This document shows positions 35,166-47,879 of a stretch of DNA of 64,000 bases, in pieces (within the stretch, counting starts at the first letter, position 1; the number at the start of each line of letters is the position of its first letter). A model generated the notes under the pieces. That model searched no databases. It was given only the letters and a program-made list of their open reading frames with translations, and was not told where the DNA came from. This stretch comes from Capsicum annuum. Lineage: Eukaryota; Streptophyta; Magnoliopsida; Solanales; Solanaceae. The position numbers were made by a program, and so were the translations under genes. The stretch spans positions 87,904 to 151,903 of the forward strand of contig NW_025856392.1 in assembly GCF_002878395.1 (NCBI RefSeq). Reading direction: 5' to 3'.

Positions 35166-37706
35166 TGTAACAACCCAAGTCTGTACCCTGGATACTATAT
35201 GGGGCTCATAATGCTGAGGGACCACAAGCTAACCCATGACTGGTACCTACTGCAATAACTAAACAATAACACTGTTTAATATGTAGAATTAGGAGGAAAT
35301 ATGCCATAAGGTTCAATCTATAAATAATACTAAATGCAGTATTAAATACCAAAACTGAAATCCAAATAATTATCTGAAATACTCTAGTATGGGAAGCCAT
35401 TAACTATCTAAATAGTGGAGTTGATGGGACAAGTGCCCAACTAACTTCGTTAGCTGACATAAACTGAAATACTATAAATAGTAATCATGTCCTCAAACTA
35501 AAAGGACTCACCACTACGTTGAATGCTGAAAGTCTTGTTTACTAAGGATGCTCTAGAGGTCGCATATTGAAACGTATGATATAAGACATCATAGAGTAAA
35601 AAGCATACGTCAAGACTTTGAATGTACTGATATGCTAAGTGAGCAAAGATGAAATTCATCGGTTTGCATGCATGAACATAATAACTGTATAACATAACTG
35701 TGACTGAGTAAGAGTACATGCATGAATACGAATATCATAATTGAAATTGTGACAACACTAAACACTAAGTCTGAATAATAATCAACCGATTTACTGGATA
35801 ACTGATATTGTATAACTGATAACTGGGTGACTATATCTGACTATCCTAAATTCTAGTGAACTATACTGAGTTTCGTACTGAGTTGAGTAACTATACCTGA
35901 TAGTCCTAAATCTGTAGAACTAGACTGAGTTTTATTCTGAGACTGAGACTAAAATTGAAACAGTGGGAGGTAAGCATCTAACCAACATGACCCTTCTCTA
36001 ACTAATTCGGCTTATAATCTATAACACCAATAGGAAGGGTGTCAATATCGTTTCATAAGTAAGGACAAACTGTGAGTTAACCCTCTCTAATAGGAAGATC
36101 TTTCGTGAACCCTTGCTAGCAAGAAAACTTGGATAAGAGTATCAACCCACATAATGACTGGCAGGAAGATATCCCAACCTATGCTAGCTACATAGTTCTG
36201 TAACACAAATATTGTTGCTAAGGGTCAAACCCTCTACTGATAGGAATGCCTCAATCCTTGGGTTATCTCAGTGTTGAATACTACTCCCAACTGAATAGAC
36301 ACTAAATTAATTTCTAGTCTATATTAGGCTGGACTAAACGGTTACTAAGATTACTATTGAACTAAAGTGAACTGAGTTCACTAAATTTCGTTGACTGATG
36401 GAATACTACTAAATTCTGCTAACTAATAGAGTTTACTGAGGTGAAAACTAAATAATGTGTTAAATGGCACTACTACTGAATCTACTCAGTTTTACTTAAG
36501 TTTTGTAACTGACTGAGAGTACTATTGATCATGACATGACTGATACCATTCTATGACTGATATTGGCTCTAGGAAATCAGCTAAATTTTTGGGTACAAGA
36601 ACACCCAGGACTCGAAAGCATAAATTAAAAGACATGTCATAAACATGAAGCATGGAAACTATAAGCTTGCTCATAATTTATTCATTGGGGTATTTTAACA
36701 AACACTTGCATGATTTCATTCTCTTAATAGTTCACATGAATAATTTATCAAACCCTCGGAAGGTATAGAACTTGGCATAACACTAATAAACATGTGAGAA
36801 TACAATTCAATCATCAAATTCACAATTTGAAGGCTTTAACATGATCTAACATGGAAAGACATATGAATCAATAAACTCCACATGAAACTTAGCTTAACTC
36901 ATGGATTTGATACTCAAATAATCATTATAAACATGAATATTATCAAAGCCATCATGGTATTCATGAAATTCATATACTTGAATTTTAAAAACTAATTCTT
37001 GGACTCCAAGGGTGGAAGAGACCCTTGGATAAACACTTCACATACCTTTATTTAAGAATTTCTAAAAGTTTATTGTTGAATCTTGAGTAGTTGATTTGAC
37101 ATTTGAGCACTTAGGGTTTTGTTCTTGAGCTAATTGGAGAATGAATGAGTATATTTTTCCTCGAAAGGGCTTAATTTTTTGTATTGGAGGATGAAGGACA
37201 TGGGTAAAAAATCCAAATACCCGCAATAATGCGGTCTTTATTGACTAAAAATTGGACTATCGATGCACAGGTCGATGCGACGCATATATGGCATTGATGG
37301 ATAGCTAACACATCATGCCATGTTCGCGTTGATTCACTAGAATTAGATGCTAGTAGCTGGGGTAAATATTAATAAACACGATAGTCGATGCAGCGCGCCA
37401 AGATTGCATTTATCCACTGTTTTAGGATTTCAAAGAAGCTTCAAACGAATTCCAAAAAATCCAAAACTTGTCTAGAAATACTTATGGACATTCATGATCA
37501 TGAATTAACCTTAAGATCAACATTTAATGGACATAAAGGTCATGAAGTAATATTTCCAACCTTCATAAGCTAAAATGACACTAAGTCTTCATAGGCTAAA
37601 ATGACACTAAGTCTGAGTACTTAGCTAAAATTATTCTAAGTCTGGGACCCACCCCTTGACAAGCCTAAAGGAATTAATTAAGCTTAGAATTTTATGGGGT
37701 ATAACA
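35166..37706 (-). mobile_element. 5' LTR of the minus Tekay-like element
   Basis: Plus strand TGTAACAACC...GGGGTATAACA, 2541 bp, collinear with the 3' LTR. It retains the splice-donor-like AAG|GTATGTG at 37045 (minus) and the GC-richer dyads around 37260-37410 (GCGACGCAT, GCAGCGCGCC). A short duplication, CTTCATAGGCTAAAATGACACTAAGTCT, occurs twice in tandem near 37560-37612. Confidence 0.9.
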
Positions 37707-37918
37707 CATTTGGAAGTACACATTTCTGTCTTTCATTCAATTAAGTTGAGATTTTGACCATTTGGGCCAAAAATTACTTGATAGTAACCGCACGTGAAGA
37801 TATCTATTAGTTTTAGGTAAACACATCTAATATCATTATCGCATCCTTCCATATTATCAAGAATTTGTGCAATCATGTCCTTTATTCTATCATTTGAGAA
37901 GGAACTTTTGATCTCTTG
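37707..37918 (-). pseudogene. Athila-B gag, internal piece
   Basis: Part of the minus frame at 37733-38026: IKDMIAQILDNMEGCDNDIRCVYLKLIDI resembles the KDMxAxILxxVESTDNGVKEM...DLS region of Athila gag. Its N-terminal third is read from the inserted LTR. It is bounded by the two insertions. Confidence 0.5.
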
Positions 37919-39872
37919 TATCACGACCCAAATGGTCTTGATGGCACCCACCCTAACATTATAGCGAGACGACCATCTAACCCAACCCATACATACTAAG
38001 TCTGAAACTTCAAAAGTTATTTTCATCCAATTCTAATTTCAAAATAACTATAAACAATAATAATTCACCAAAATAAAATCCTAACATAGGCAAATATCAT
38101 AACCTCAGGGCCCGAAGCCATTGTACAAGAACATATAACAGTGTACAAAAACTAAAATCTAACAAATTTTCCAAAAATACAAAAATATGTAACTATCTTA
38201 GTCCTAAAATAAGGGAAAAAATAAATTTGAGAAGACTCAATAGTTTCCCCATCATAGTGCTCACCCTTTAATTAGTGTCTGCGAATGCTAGCTAGAGTTG
38301 AGGTCTTATCTCAAAGCCAGGAACACGTTCTGCATTCATCATAAAAAAGAGCACAAGTATCATCTGTACACTAATCGGTAGTTGTAGGTATTATAGGTTG
38401 GCCCAACTTAACACTATACAAATAAGAAAACTAAATATAAGGAACATCGATCAAGATAAAAATAAAATCAAAGATAATAAAGAACATAACAATTCACATC
38501 CTCAAAAATACGAGTACACCATCACAAAGTCTACACTTAATTAAATTCTTCACCAAGGTTTATCACAGCATATATGTATAAGTGTATATTTAAATGCACA
38601 TGAGGAATGCATGTATGAAAGATGTATATATTATCTCTTTCTCATCTAAATATCATCATCAAAGTCATCGCATAATCATCATCTTAATATCATCATCAAC
38701 GAGATCTCAATATCACCGCACCATTATCATCAATATTAATGTAAATGCAATTTGGCCAATAAACACAAGTATTGACAGAAGGCAATTGCAAACACCTAAT
38801 TTACTATAAGCATGGATTTAAGAAGGCTTTTTCTATATAAAACATAACCTACATCAAGCCCTTTCTTGAATTATTTTAAGTCCACAAGATTATCTTTCCT
38901 CTCTCTTTTAATTTTTTCATGGTCTATAAATAATAAGTTTACACATTAATTTTAATAATCTCATTTTTTCCAACCATTAGAAGGACATAGTTACAAATTT
39001 AAACCATAATCTTTCCCTACTTCGCCAGCTTAGGGATTTTTATCTTTTATACCACATAAATTATCCATATTATAGCATGAACAATAAATATTTTATCCAA
39101 TCAAGTGTTTTATAACATCCTAGGATCACTATCAACTTAAGATATCAAATTCCTATTAATTTACCTTGAGTTTATAAATTAGTGATAAACCCCAATTTCA
39201 ACCATGAATATGGTTCTAGCAATTTGTAAGGATTATAGGAAGTAATTCAACTTTCGAAAATACAGAAATCATACCTCAAAAGATTAAAGCCCCCAAAAGT
39301 GTAAAAGAACACCCCTTGTTAAGCCACTGCTCATTTTTGGAAAATTAGAAATAAAAAACAAGTTTTACTTTAAACAACAAGATATCTGCATTGTTGCCAC
39401 TACAACAGTAAAATAGCACTTAGCATTACTCTTACAGCAATAATGTTACAACTGTAGCGGCTCATAGGCTAATTAAGCTCACCGTTTTAGTGTTACTTTT
39501 ATCGTTGTAGTGATTTATTTTTTGCTTCAATATTCCTGAGGCATTAACTCAAGAGTCATTCCAATTTATGCTCTTTGGAAATATACCTCTCAAAATCTGA
39601 CATCATAAACTATCTCTTTGATAGTAATCTCTATAAATATATTCTATAAATCTATTTATTGTGTTGCTATTACTTCCTAAACTCATCCCTTTCCATAAAA
39701 TCGTTCAAAAAATCTCCACTTATTATACATTTACTAGTAGAGTTCCTTAGACTATCATATCCTCAAAATTAACCTAAGACTAGGCCAGCTTCAAATTTTT
39801 AAAAAATTGTCTCAAAAAAATTAAACAAGGGTTATACTCTCTTTCATCATAACAAAAATTTAGGACATTACA
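37919..39872 (-). mobile_element. Solo LTR (family D) in Athila-B gag
   Basis: Bracketed by a perfect TCTTG target duplication (37914-37918 and 39873-39877). The plus strand starts TATCACGACCC and ends GGACATTACA. On the minus strand it therefore starts TGTAATGTCC and ends GGTGCCATC...GGGTCGTGATA, a familiar plant gypsy LTR end with terminal CA changed to TA. It contains an ATC/CAT-rich stretch (38650-38735) and a splice-donor-like GAG|GTATG at 39274 (minus). The plus frame at 38594-38809 is that ATC-rich stretch, not a gene. Confidence 0.88.
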
Positions 39873-39877
39873 TCTTG

Positions 39878-41070
39878 TGATATGGCACTTCATTTAGAGG
39901 AACATACATTTCTTTATAATTTTTATTATCCTTACAAATATGATCTCAATTACACCAATCATGATCTTATCCCTATTTCTTAAATTATTGTTACGATCAT
40001 GATCACAATCTTTCTCCCTCTAATATCAACAATGATCTTTCTTCCAACCTTTATTCTTAGACTACCTTTTATAGGTAGGTCAAGAACCTAGCCTAATAAT
40101 TAAGGAATTATATATCCTCTTCATATAAAGCTTTAAACACCTCATCTTTATATGATTAGGTTGTCTAGGATTGACTCCCATCAAATGCCTAGTAAAGATA
40201 TGAACTTGTGCCATGATCTTCGATATAAGTTCATTATATTCCTCTTCTTTTCTTTCATTCTTGACATTCGAGGGGAAGGAGGGAGCACCCATTACCGCCT
40301 TGGGCTCTTTTATTCCCCAAGAATTATATGTTTTAATCAGACAAGCAATAAACTCTAGGCAAAGTTTTGATCCATGATTGATCCACCTACCAAGTCGTTC
40401 GACACAAAATTATTCCAAGAGACAAGTTCTTTATTAAAAGTTCACAACAATACTATGTCATTTAACTCATAGTTTCGATATTGTAGGAGCTTTTTCTTAA
40501 ACCAAATCCAACCCTGATAGTGATCGTCATTTGGAATTTAACTAAATTTTGAGATTCCATCTCGCAACTGAAGCATTTGGGATTGTGGGAAAAATCTGTT
40601 AAGGAATCCTTACTTAAGCTCCACCCAATAAATAATGGATCCTCTTAGTAGATCCAATCCATTGAGTAGCTCCCATCATAAGAAAGAATGGTAAAAGTAC
40701 CATGTGAATTGACTCTTGAGTAATGTTGGCAATATTGAAAAAGTTGCACACATTGGCAAAGATATTTAGATGTATGTGTGAAATTTCATGGGATTGACCC
40801 CTAAGTAGGACTTTAATTTTTAGGAGTTGCAACATAGAACTTTTCATGTGAAAGTTGGTATTCCATACTGCAGGTTGTGGGGGAATGCCACTTTCTAAAC
40901 TTGCGTCATTCATTAACTCATCATCATTATATAATCTATCAGAGATAATTAAGTATCACCCATGAATACTATGCTATCACCTAAGAATGAAAAAATGACA
41001 AATTATGTGGATTTAAACAAAAATGTAAGACACAAATAAATTAAAACACTCACCAAGGGGAAAGAAAAAT
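39878..41070 (-). pseudogene. Athila-B gag, N-terminal part
   Basis: The minus frame at 40614-40913 reads LLRGQSHEISHIHLNIFANVCNFFNIANITQESIHMVLLPFFLMMGATQWIGS, an eroded form of the Athila capsid pattern (EDPxxHLxxF...xxxAIRLRLFPFSLxGEATxWLxSL). A further frame lies at 40080-40292. The initiation codon is not identifiable. Confidence 0.65.
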
Positions 41071-41074
41071 TTGT

Positions 41075-41094
41075 GCTCCTCAGCAATGGCACCA
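41075..41094 (-). promoter_or_regulatory. Athila-B primer binding site
   Basis: Minus strand TGGTGCCATTGCTGAGGAGC, six bases from the LTR end. It is a clear derivative of the Athila TGGCGCCGTTGCCGGGGAGC type, the changes being mainly C to T or G to A. Confidence 0.8.
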
Positions 41095-41100
41095 AAATTT

Positions 41101-42075
41101 TATAACACACAATTACACCTAAAGATGTATGTGGACATTTTTAATAAATTTACCAAACTACAGAGTCGAGGGAAACTCTACAGGGAGTGAGTATTTTATT
41201 TTGGCCTTTAAGTATTAAAAATCACCAAGATCTTGCTACGAGTTAAAAATAATAAAATAAGATGGGGGCTCTAAAAAATGCTTTTGAACACTTTTGAACG
41301 ATGTTATCAATTAAAAGAATTGGTTTTAACTATGTAAGAAAAGAAATTTATGATAAACAATAGAGATAATTAAATAGTGTTTTATCAGGGCCATATGATA
41401 ATGGTTAGGTAAGTAACATTTTCTAAGTTTAATTAGTGTTGTGGGTATGCTATATGATTGGTATTAACGTCAATTTATCAATTTCACATCAAATATCACA
41501 TGAGGATTTTCTCAAACTCCCATGTATAATATCATAATCCATCCAAGTCCATAATTTAGTACTCTTATTTCTATTATCCATTTTAAAATGATATAAATGA
41601 AGTCATTGATAGCTATTTATAATGACCCAAACTATCGTTATGTGAGAAAATTCCTCAAAAATAATATTCTCAAATTAGATCGAGAAAAAGTAAAATTGAA
41701 AAAAAATGTGGCCCAGAAGGGATTGGGACAAAAGGCCAAAAAACAAATTATGCTAGACTATTTCGTACTGCTATATCGGTTGTTTAACCACTGTAGCAGT
41801 TTAATCACTATAGTGGTAGGGGTAGTAGCCAACCAAAGGGATTTCTAAAAGCCCTGTCTTTTATTATTTCCCTAGATCTCCCAAATTATTTAAAAATACT
41901 CTAAAAACACCTCATATTTAAAACAATGAGATAACAATGGTTGGGGTTTATGAGGGAGATTTTGAGACACGTTGGAGGTAACCTAGCATGGGAATATCCT
42001 TACCATAATGAGTCAACTCCCCTCTCTAAATAGTAATATATTTCTTTAAAATGTAGTTTATGGTGTCATACATCA
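41101..42075 (-). mobile_element. Athila-B 5' LTR (outer end uncertain)
   Basis: The inner end at 41101 abuts the PBS. The first 420 bp or so align with the LTR at 1942. The outer end is placed tentatively at 42075, where the minus strand reads TGATGTATGAC, but no target duplication with the left end (GTTAT versus TATAC) supports it. The plus frame at 41597-41848 is noise. Confidence 0.55.
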
Positions 42076-42992
42076 TATACTTGGGCTACATGCACTTAAT
42101 TCTTTTTGTAATATTTGAAAATTTTATGTCTTAGGCCTTTGGGCATAGTGTTTGGATGATTAAATTGACAAAAAACCGATTAGGTATAAATATTATCATG
42201 GATTATTATTATACTTAGCTAATTTGATACTTTTTCCATGAAAATAAGTGGAATATGGGGAGAAAACTAGTTAGTTAAAAGAAACATAATAATAAGATAA
42301 TTTTGTATTATCATCTTTTTTATGGATCCTTTGATGGGTATTTCTGTTTGTATGAATTCATTGATAAATTGTTGAGTTACTATATGAATGTGAATAGTGG
42401 TAGAATAATTAGATGACCTTCTAACCTATAAAGTAGTCTCTAATGTCTTAAAAAAGGGTGAAATCGATATTGTGCTAAGAGGGCATGATGATATAACTTA
42501 TGAACCTAAGGATAAGTTTTGCAATTACCAAAACTTAATATGTGTAAAATTTTATAACCTTAGTTAGAATTACAAGTTGAATAGAGTCGAGAAGTTGGAT
42601 AATGAACTATAAAGGGGATAGTGTCATGAAACTTAGTTGTGACTTAAACGAATGGTTACCAAATAGTAACTGAATTATCGATTAATGTGAAATAAAGACA
42701 CTAAAATTGGTTAATATAATAAGATGCTAAACTAGAGTATAGATATTAATCTTTGTAGAATGTGCAGTATAGATATATACATGATGTGTATTGTGATTCC
42801 TTTATTGTAAAGTTGTTGGTACTATCAATTATTTTGATTTTTGCGATTTTGATAATTATGATTGGGTAGTATTTGCTTCTGCTAGGATTGAGACAAGGTT
42901 ATGTAATTGAAAGAACGTTGTAAGATAGACTGAATTATCGACGAATAAAGATATGGAAAAGTAATTTTAATGCCTAGAGACTACCCCTGACA
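42076..42992. other. Unassigned AT-rich stretch, possibly the 5' part of an LTR (E)
   Basis: No coding signal. TGTAATATTTG at 42107 could be an LTR start of the plus-strand element whose LTR ends at 45940, with the solo LTR at 42993-45102 inserted in it. That would give an LTR of about 1.7 kb. This is inference only. Confidence 0.25.
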
Positions 42993-45102
42993 TGACACGA
43001 TTTGTAGAACCTGGAGTGATACCAAACTAACCCATGGTATTGACATAAAGCATGAGAAACTAATAAATATTCTATAAAATTAAAACTTACTTAGTGGAAG
43101 CATAATCATGAGATAATCTATTTCAATATGTTAGTGATAGAAGTGTACAACATATGTTATACAAAAGAAAACTAGAACTAAATACTTCAACTCTAACAGA
43201 CTATCGATGAAGCCTAATACTCAATATAGGTTGTTGTGACATGACCCCACCCTAATCAATACAAAGAAAATATAATAAATCCTAGAAATATAATTAACTT
43301 CAATTCTTGAATTAAGAGAATTCATTACCTACTGGCTAGAGGCTGTGGCTGCCTGATCATAATTTTGTGATCTACAATTTATACCTACATTATGAAACAA
43401 GGTATCAATACAGACGTACTTGTGGTTAATACTCTTAGATTGTACTAATTATATAGAAAGGCATGCAAACATTGAAACTGATATATATCATAAAATATAC
43501 CATGTTTATGAATAAAGTTGAAAAGCTGAAATATTTAAAAGCATAATTAGAAAAGTAAAATCTAGTTAAATCAGTGAGTTGTTACACTTATTTTCTAAAA
43601 TCAATATTTTTGTGGGAGATTATTTTAACCAGCATAAACTATATGAGCAAACATGAATTTAAACATCTTGACCCATATTGACAAGGGTATCTCTATTCCT
43701 TATCATTGATATAGAAATAAGACTGGCACGAATTCACTCATAAGAAGGAAGATACTCCCAATTGATGAGGACTTTCTTTGAAATAAAACGCTCTCAACTA
43801 GAGAGGATCCTTTTTTAAACTATGGTGGTATGTAGTTTAAGGATTTGACTGCACTGAACCCAATTCCTTTGGTGCTAAACACTGCCCCCAAAATATACTA
43901 GTGTTCATAATATATGAAATGCATCATAAAGTAAGCATATAGGTTGATATGTCTTAAAATTGATCATGATTTTGTTGCTAATTGACATTCATAAGTAAAT
44001 ATGTGAATATCATACCATGTCTGATATCATAAGATCAAAACTAAAATCATAATTATGTAGTAATAGCCTGTAATATGTGATCAATAGATCAAAACATATT
44101 GATAAAGTGTGATAGCTAGAGTAAAAGATATATCATGTATTCCTTAATCATAATACTTGAGTAAAACCATGAAAATCATGCATGAACCTAAGTATAACCT
44201 GAATACACCAATATGGTTGTAATATTTCATAAATAATCACTAAAATATGTTCATGTATGTAAATATGTCATGAAGAATGAAATTTCAGCTTGAAATCACA
44301 ATTGGGTAAAATCCCTAGTTCATCAAAATTCATGGAATCATGTTTTGAAAATAATACTGTGGGCAAGTGGATGAAATGATGACCTCATTAAACACCTACA
44401 TCCTTGAACTTATTAATTTCTTGGAGGAACGTTGAGTTAGGAGCCCTTGAGGTTGAACTTTTGAGAGAAACCCTTGTATTTGGTGTTATTGAGAGTTTGG
44501 AAGGACACAACATGATGAATTTATGTTATGTAATAAGGTAAAACATTTAAGTATAAGTTATAGGATCTTTTATGACATAAATGACCAAATTACCATAAAA
44601 AATAAAGAAAAATAAGGATTTAGTATCGTCGTAACGACAAATGTGGAAAGATCTTAAAATGGTGCACAACAAGTGTGTCACGATCTTAAAATAGAGCATA
44701 ACTTTTATGTCATTCCACTACCGTAGACCCGTACTAGTTTTCTCATAAAAATACGCATAACTTTTCACTATTGTATTGAATTAACATAAAATTTGATGCA
44801 TTTGAAAGAGAAATCAAATACCTTTCATTTGGTGGGTCTTGATTTTCATATTTATATATTCTATACATTATACTTGATTAAATTTTACCTTTGTAGGATC
44901 AAATACTAAAATTCAACCTATATCAAATCTCTCATCTCAACTTTGCTCTAAATATTTCCTATAAATATTTTTCAAGTTAAAAACACTTCACACACTAGGT
45001 AAATGATCATGGTAGTTATCTATGGTTAAAATAATTGCTTTTGATCCTTTAAACATATGACGAACAGTTAGAAGCTTAGCTTGGAGTTTGAGGGATGTTA
45101 TA
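42993..45102 (-). mobile_element. Solo LTR (Tekay-related, family G)
   Basis: Plus strand TGACACGATTTG...GGGATGTTATA, so on the minus strand it starts TATAACATCCC (TG changed to TA). Near the low end, CCAAACTAACCCATGG is the conserved family block. TTGAGAGAAACCCTTG at about 44460 matches 15994-16011. It is about 2.1 kb. No target duplication is visible. No gag-pol is attached. Confidence 0.7.
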
Positions 45103-45940
45103 GTAATAAATTTTAGTTGGTTTATGTAGAGTCTAAGTGTAAGTAGTAATAATTCTATAAATGCTATTTAGTAATAAGAGTTAATGTTAATTAACATTTC
45201 TTTACTTTTTTTTATTATTATCATTTGTTTTTAACCCTGGTTGACCGATGTAACCTATCAATACATGCGGTTTGTACTAACACTACAATTACTAACTAGT
45301 GTAATATATAGTAAGTGTAGGGATATAGTGTGTTATAGGTCAGTTGGAGTTTAATAGAGTTTTTTGACGAAGTCAAACTTGATCTTGAAGTACTCAGGCA
45401 TGAGTATCCTTATAAAAAGAAAATTCTTGGGTGAGGGTGAAATCCAAAGTTCTATGAAGGAGCTCTACCTATATGCTTAATGCATGAAAGTCAAACATCT
45501 ATGAAAAATCTATTGTGAAGTTTCATTCTTCATTCCTATTTCTTATTTTTTTCACTATATTGATCTGTCATTATCTGATTGTTGGACGGTGATTATTTTC
45601 CAATAGCTCCTACCCTTTCAGTATTTCATGGATGTTGAGTCATGGATATCTGTGCTTTATGTCTAGTGCCCTTATACCGATTTAGGCTATATTTTTGAAA
45701 GTCTTTTGTTGTTATTTTTCATATTTATTTTATGTTATCGAGGGACTTAAATTATTTTTGAATGAATCTAATTGGGTAGCGTATTTGAAATTATTGATTA
45801 GTTATTCATATGGAAGACATAAATTAGCTAAGTGAATAGTGTAGTAAGTTTGACAGTGTTGAATGGTTAAGTAAAAGGATTCGCATATTTAGGGTAGAGT
45901 AGGTAAATGGCCGATATGATTCGCTGGTGGGGTTGTGACA
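45103..45940 (+). mobile_element. 3' part of a plus-strand LTR (element E)
   Basis: It ends ...GGTGGGGTTGTGACA at 45940, a typical gypsy LTR end, followed at once by a PBS-like sequence. Its start is not found in this block and may lie left of the solo LTR at 42993. Otherwise AT-rich and without coding signal. Confidence 0.55.
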
Positions 45941-46165
45941 TGATGTTATCAGAGGCTTGGTTACCAGTCTTCCAATATAAGAGCAAATATTAAGTTAAGT
46001 TTTGTAGATTGGTGTGTTGATGTCCACATCAAATCTGTAGGAGGCTATAACACATCTAGGAATCAATTTCACTATTTCCCTATTATGCCATCTCAATGTT
46101 GTCTCTCTAAGTTAAGTCTGGTTGGTATCTAGAATATTTTATTTTGTATTTCAACCATCAAAACT
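45941..46165 (+). other. PBS and gag leader of element E, body missing
   Basis: TGTTATCAGAGGC at 45944 resembles the Met-type PBS TGGTATCAGAGCC. The following text (TAGATTGGTGTGTTG...GGAGGCTATAACA...TAGGAATCAATTTC) aligns with the leader of the plus array at 51312-51385. Homology stops about 46165, before the gag start codon, so the element was truncated here. Confidence 0.65.
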
Positions 46166-47879
46166 GCGATTCATTGGTCTCAATTTGTATTTTACTAATA
46201 TTGAAATGCTGAAATAAGGTATTCTTATCAGTAGAGGTTAGTACAAAACATAAGGGTTGAAATTTTATGTTGTAATTAATTTTATAGTGTGTTAAAATAT
46301 TTGTTAATTAAATAATTTAGATTGTGGTATGGTATAATGTGATGTATATTACTTATATGTATGATTATTGTTGGATCATACTATTACCTAGTTGTTGGAT
46401 TTTCAAAATTTTAAGTGCAAATAATTATTAAAACTAGTATGAGATAAGTGGTTGTAATAGGATATTTTGAAATTGTAAATGTTAGGTATGATTTTGAGGT
46501 ATCTTATTATTTCTGTGATTTGAGATATGTATTGACTTTCCATGATTTGAAGTATGCCATGGTTTCTATTTGATACGTACCGATATATTTGGATATCCAG
46601 ATAGTGTTTGATTGTTAATGATAATATATCTGAGATATTTGGGTGGTCTAGTTTTGACAATGATATTTTGGATTCTTTTATGGTCCATTTATTAATAATA
46701 ATACCGTGGATCTATGTATGTTCAAATCATTGAAGGTAAAATCTAGGATTCTTGTGTGGTCCAATCTTTGGTGATTATAGTTGAGCCTGAAGTGATATTA
46801 AGACATCCTTTTGTTAATAATGAAGTTAATGAGTTATTTTTTTAACGGTATCCTAATAAGTGATTCGTTAAACTAAGATAAATTTAGTAGTCTTGCCCAA
46901 CCTTTATGGCTTGAACATAAGGTGAATTGTGTAATTGATGTCACAAATGCAAGGTAAATAAACTAGCTGTATAAAATTTGTTATTTTTTGTAATATAATA
47001 AGGGTATATGATAATAATGGTTTTACTTGGAATTGTTAAGTTGAACCTTAACTTGTGATTGACAATTATATAGCTTACTTGGTTAAGTGACTAGAATGAT
47101 CTTATGAGGGTAACAACATCGATATCCTAAAGATAAATTAACAGGTTGTAAAAAAACCATAGTGGATACAAATTAATATAATGGATAAGTTTTAAGGATG
47201 CAAATAAATTGATAGTTAAATAACGTTCATAGTCTTAGTGAGGAGGTCGGGCTACTAGATTGATCTTGTAGTTGGCTGATTATGGATAAATATAACATAA
47301 ATAGTTAGTGTATGAGAATAATAATTGATGAGAAGTATACCATTAACGTATTATAGTTTAGTTGATAAGGTTGGTTAAATAAATTATCTTGATTTTGGTT
47401 GATCATCTTAAGTTGCAAGGTCAATCAATAAAGTATTTATTAGATGAGTTTTGGCATATTTATTTCCAACTTATTGTTACATGATAATATTTGGTAGGTA
47501 TTGACCCTTGATTGGTTGAGGCATATTGTGACTAATATTATTTTTTTATGTAGAATATGTGTGATAGTGGAAAATCAAAGTAGTGTCTTGGTTGTTGTGT
47601 GTTAGTTATAGCATTGGTTAGGGAGTAAGTAGACTTCTGAACATATTCTTAGCATAGGAATGACAACCATAAAGTATAATATCTTAATTGAAAAATCTGG
47701 CATTATGTGGATTAGTATTAATGATGGATAATGGTGTGTTGATCTCTAGATTTTATTAGTTAACAGGTTAGAGGACAAGTTTAGGAACTCATAGAAACTT
47801 TCAATAGGTAAAATTAGTTTGTACAACTCCATTTAGAGAAATTAACATGAATAGATTAGTTTGTAGAATAGAGTAATGA
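46166..47879. other. Unassigned AT-rich 1.7 kb
   Basis: No match to gag, pol or the LTR families in this window, and no long open frame (the minus frame at 46403-46660 has no recognisable content). It could be a non-coding interior of a non-autonomous element or LTR sequence of a family not otherwise present here. Confidence 0.4.

Larger units (their letters stand above)
27473..37706 (-). mobile_element. Nearly full-length Tekay/Del-like chromovirus inserted in Athila-B gag
   Basis: Minus-strand order: 5' LTR 35166-37706, degenerate PBS, gag, protease, RT, RNase H, integrase, chromodomain-like tail, PPT, 3' LTR 27473-29984. The flanks CACTT (27468-27472) and CATTT (37707-37711) form a target duplication with one mismatch. 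Total length 10.2 kb. The chromodomain-like C-terminus and Met-type PBS context place it in the chromovirus Tekay/Del clade. Numerous stops and indels make it inactive, but it is the best-preserved body in the window in some key residues. Confidence 0.9.

Noticed and set aside
37733..38026. 97-codon minus frame taken as one protein
   Set aside because: It crosses the border of a solo LTR at 37919, so it is a chance fusion of LTR and gag relic.
38594..38809. 71-codon plus frame rich in His, Ser and Ile
   Set aside because: Produced by an ATC/CAT-rich simple stretch inside a solo LTR.
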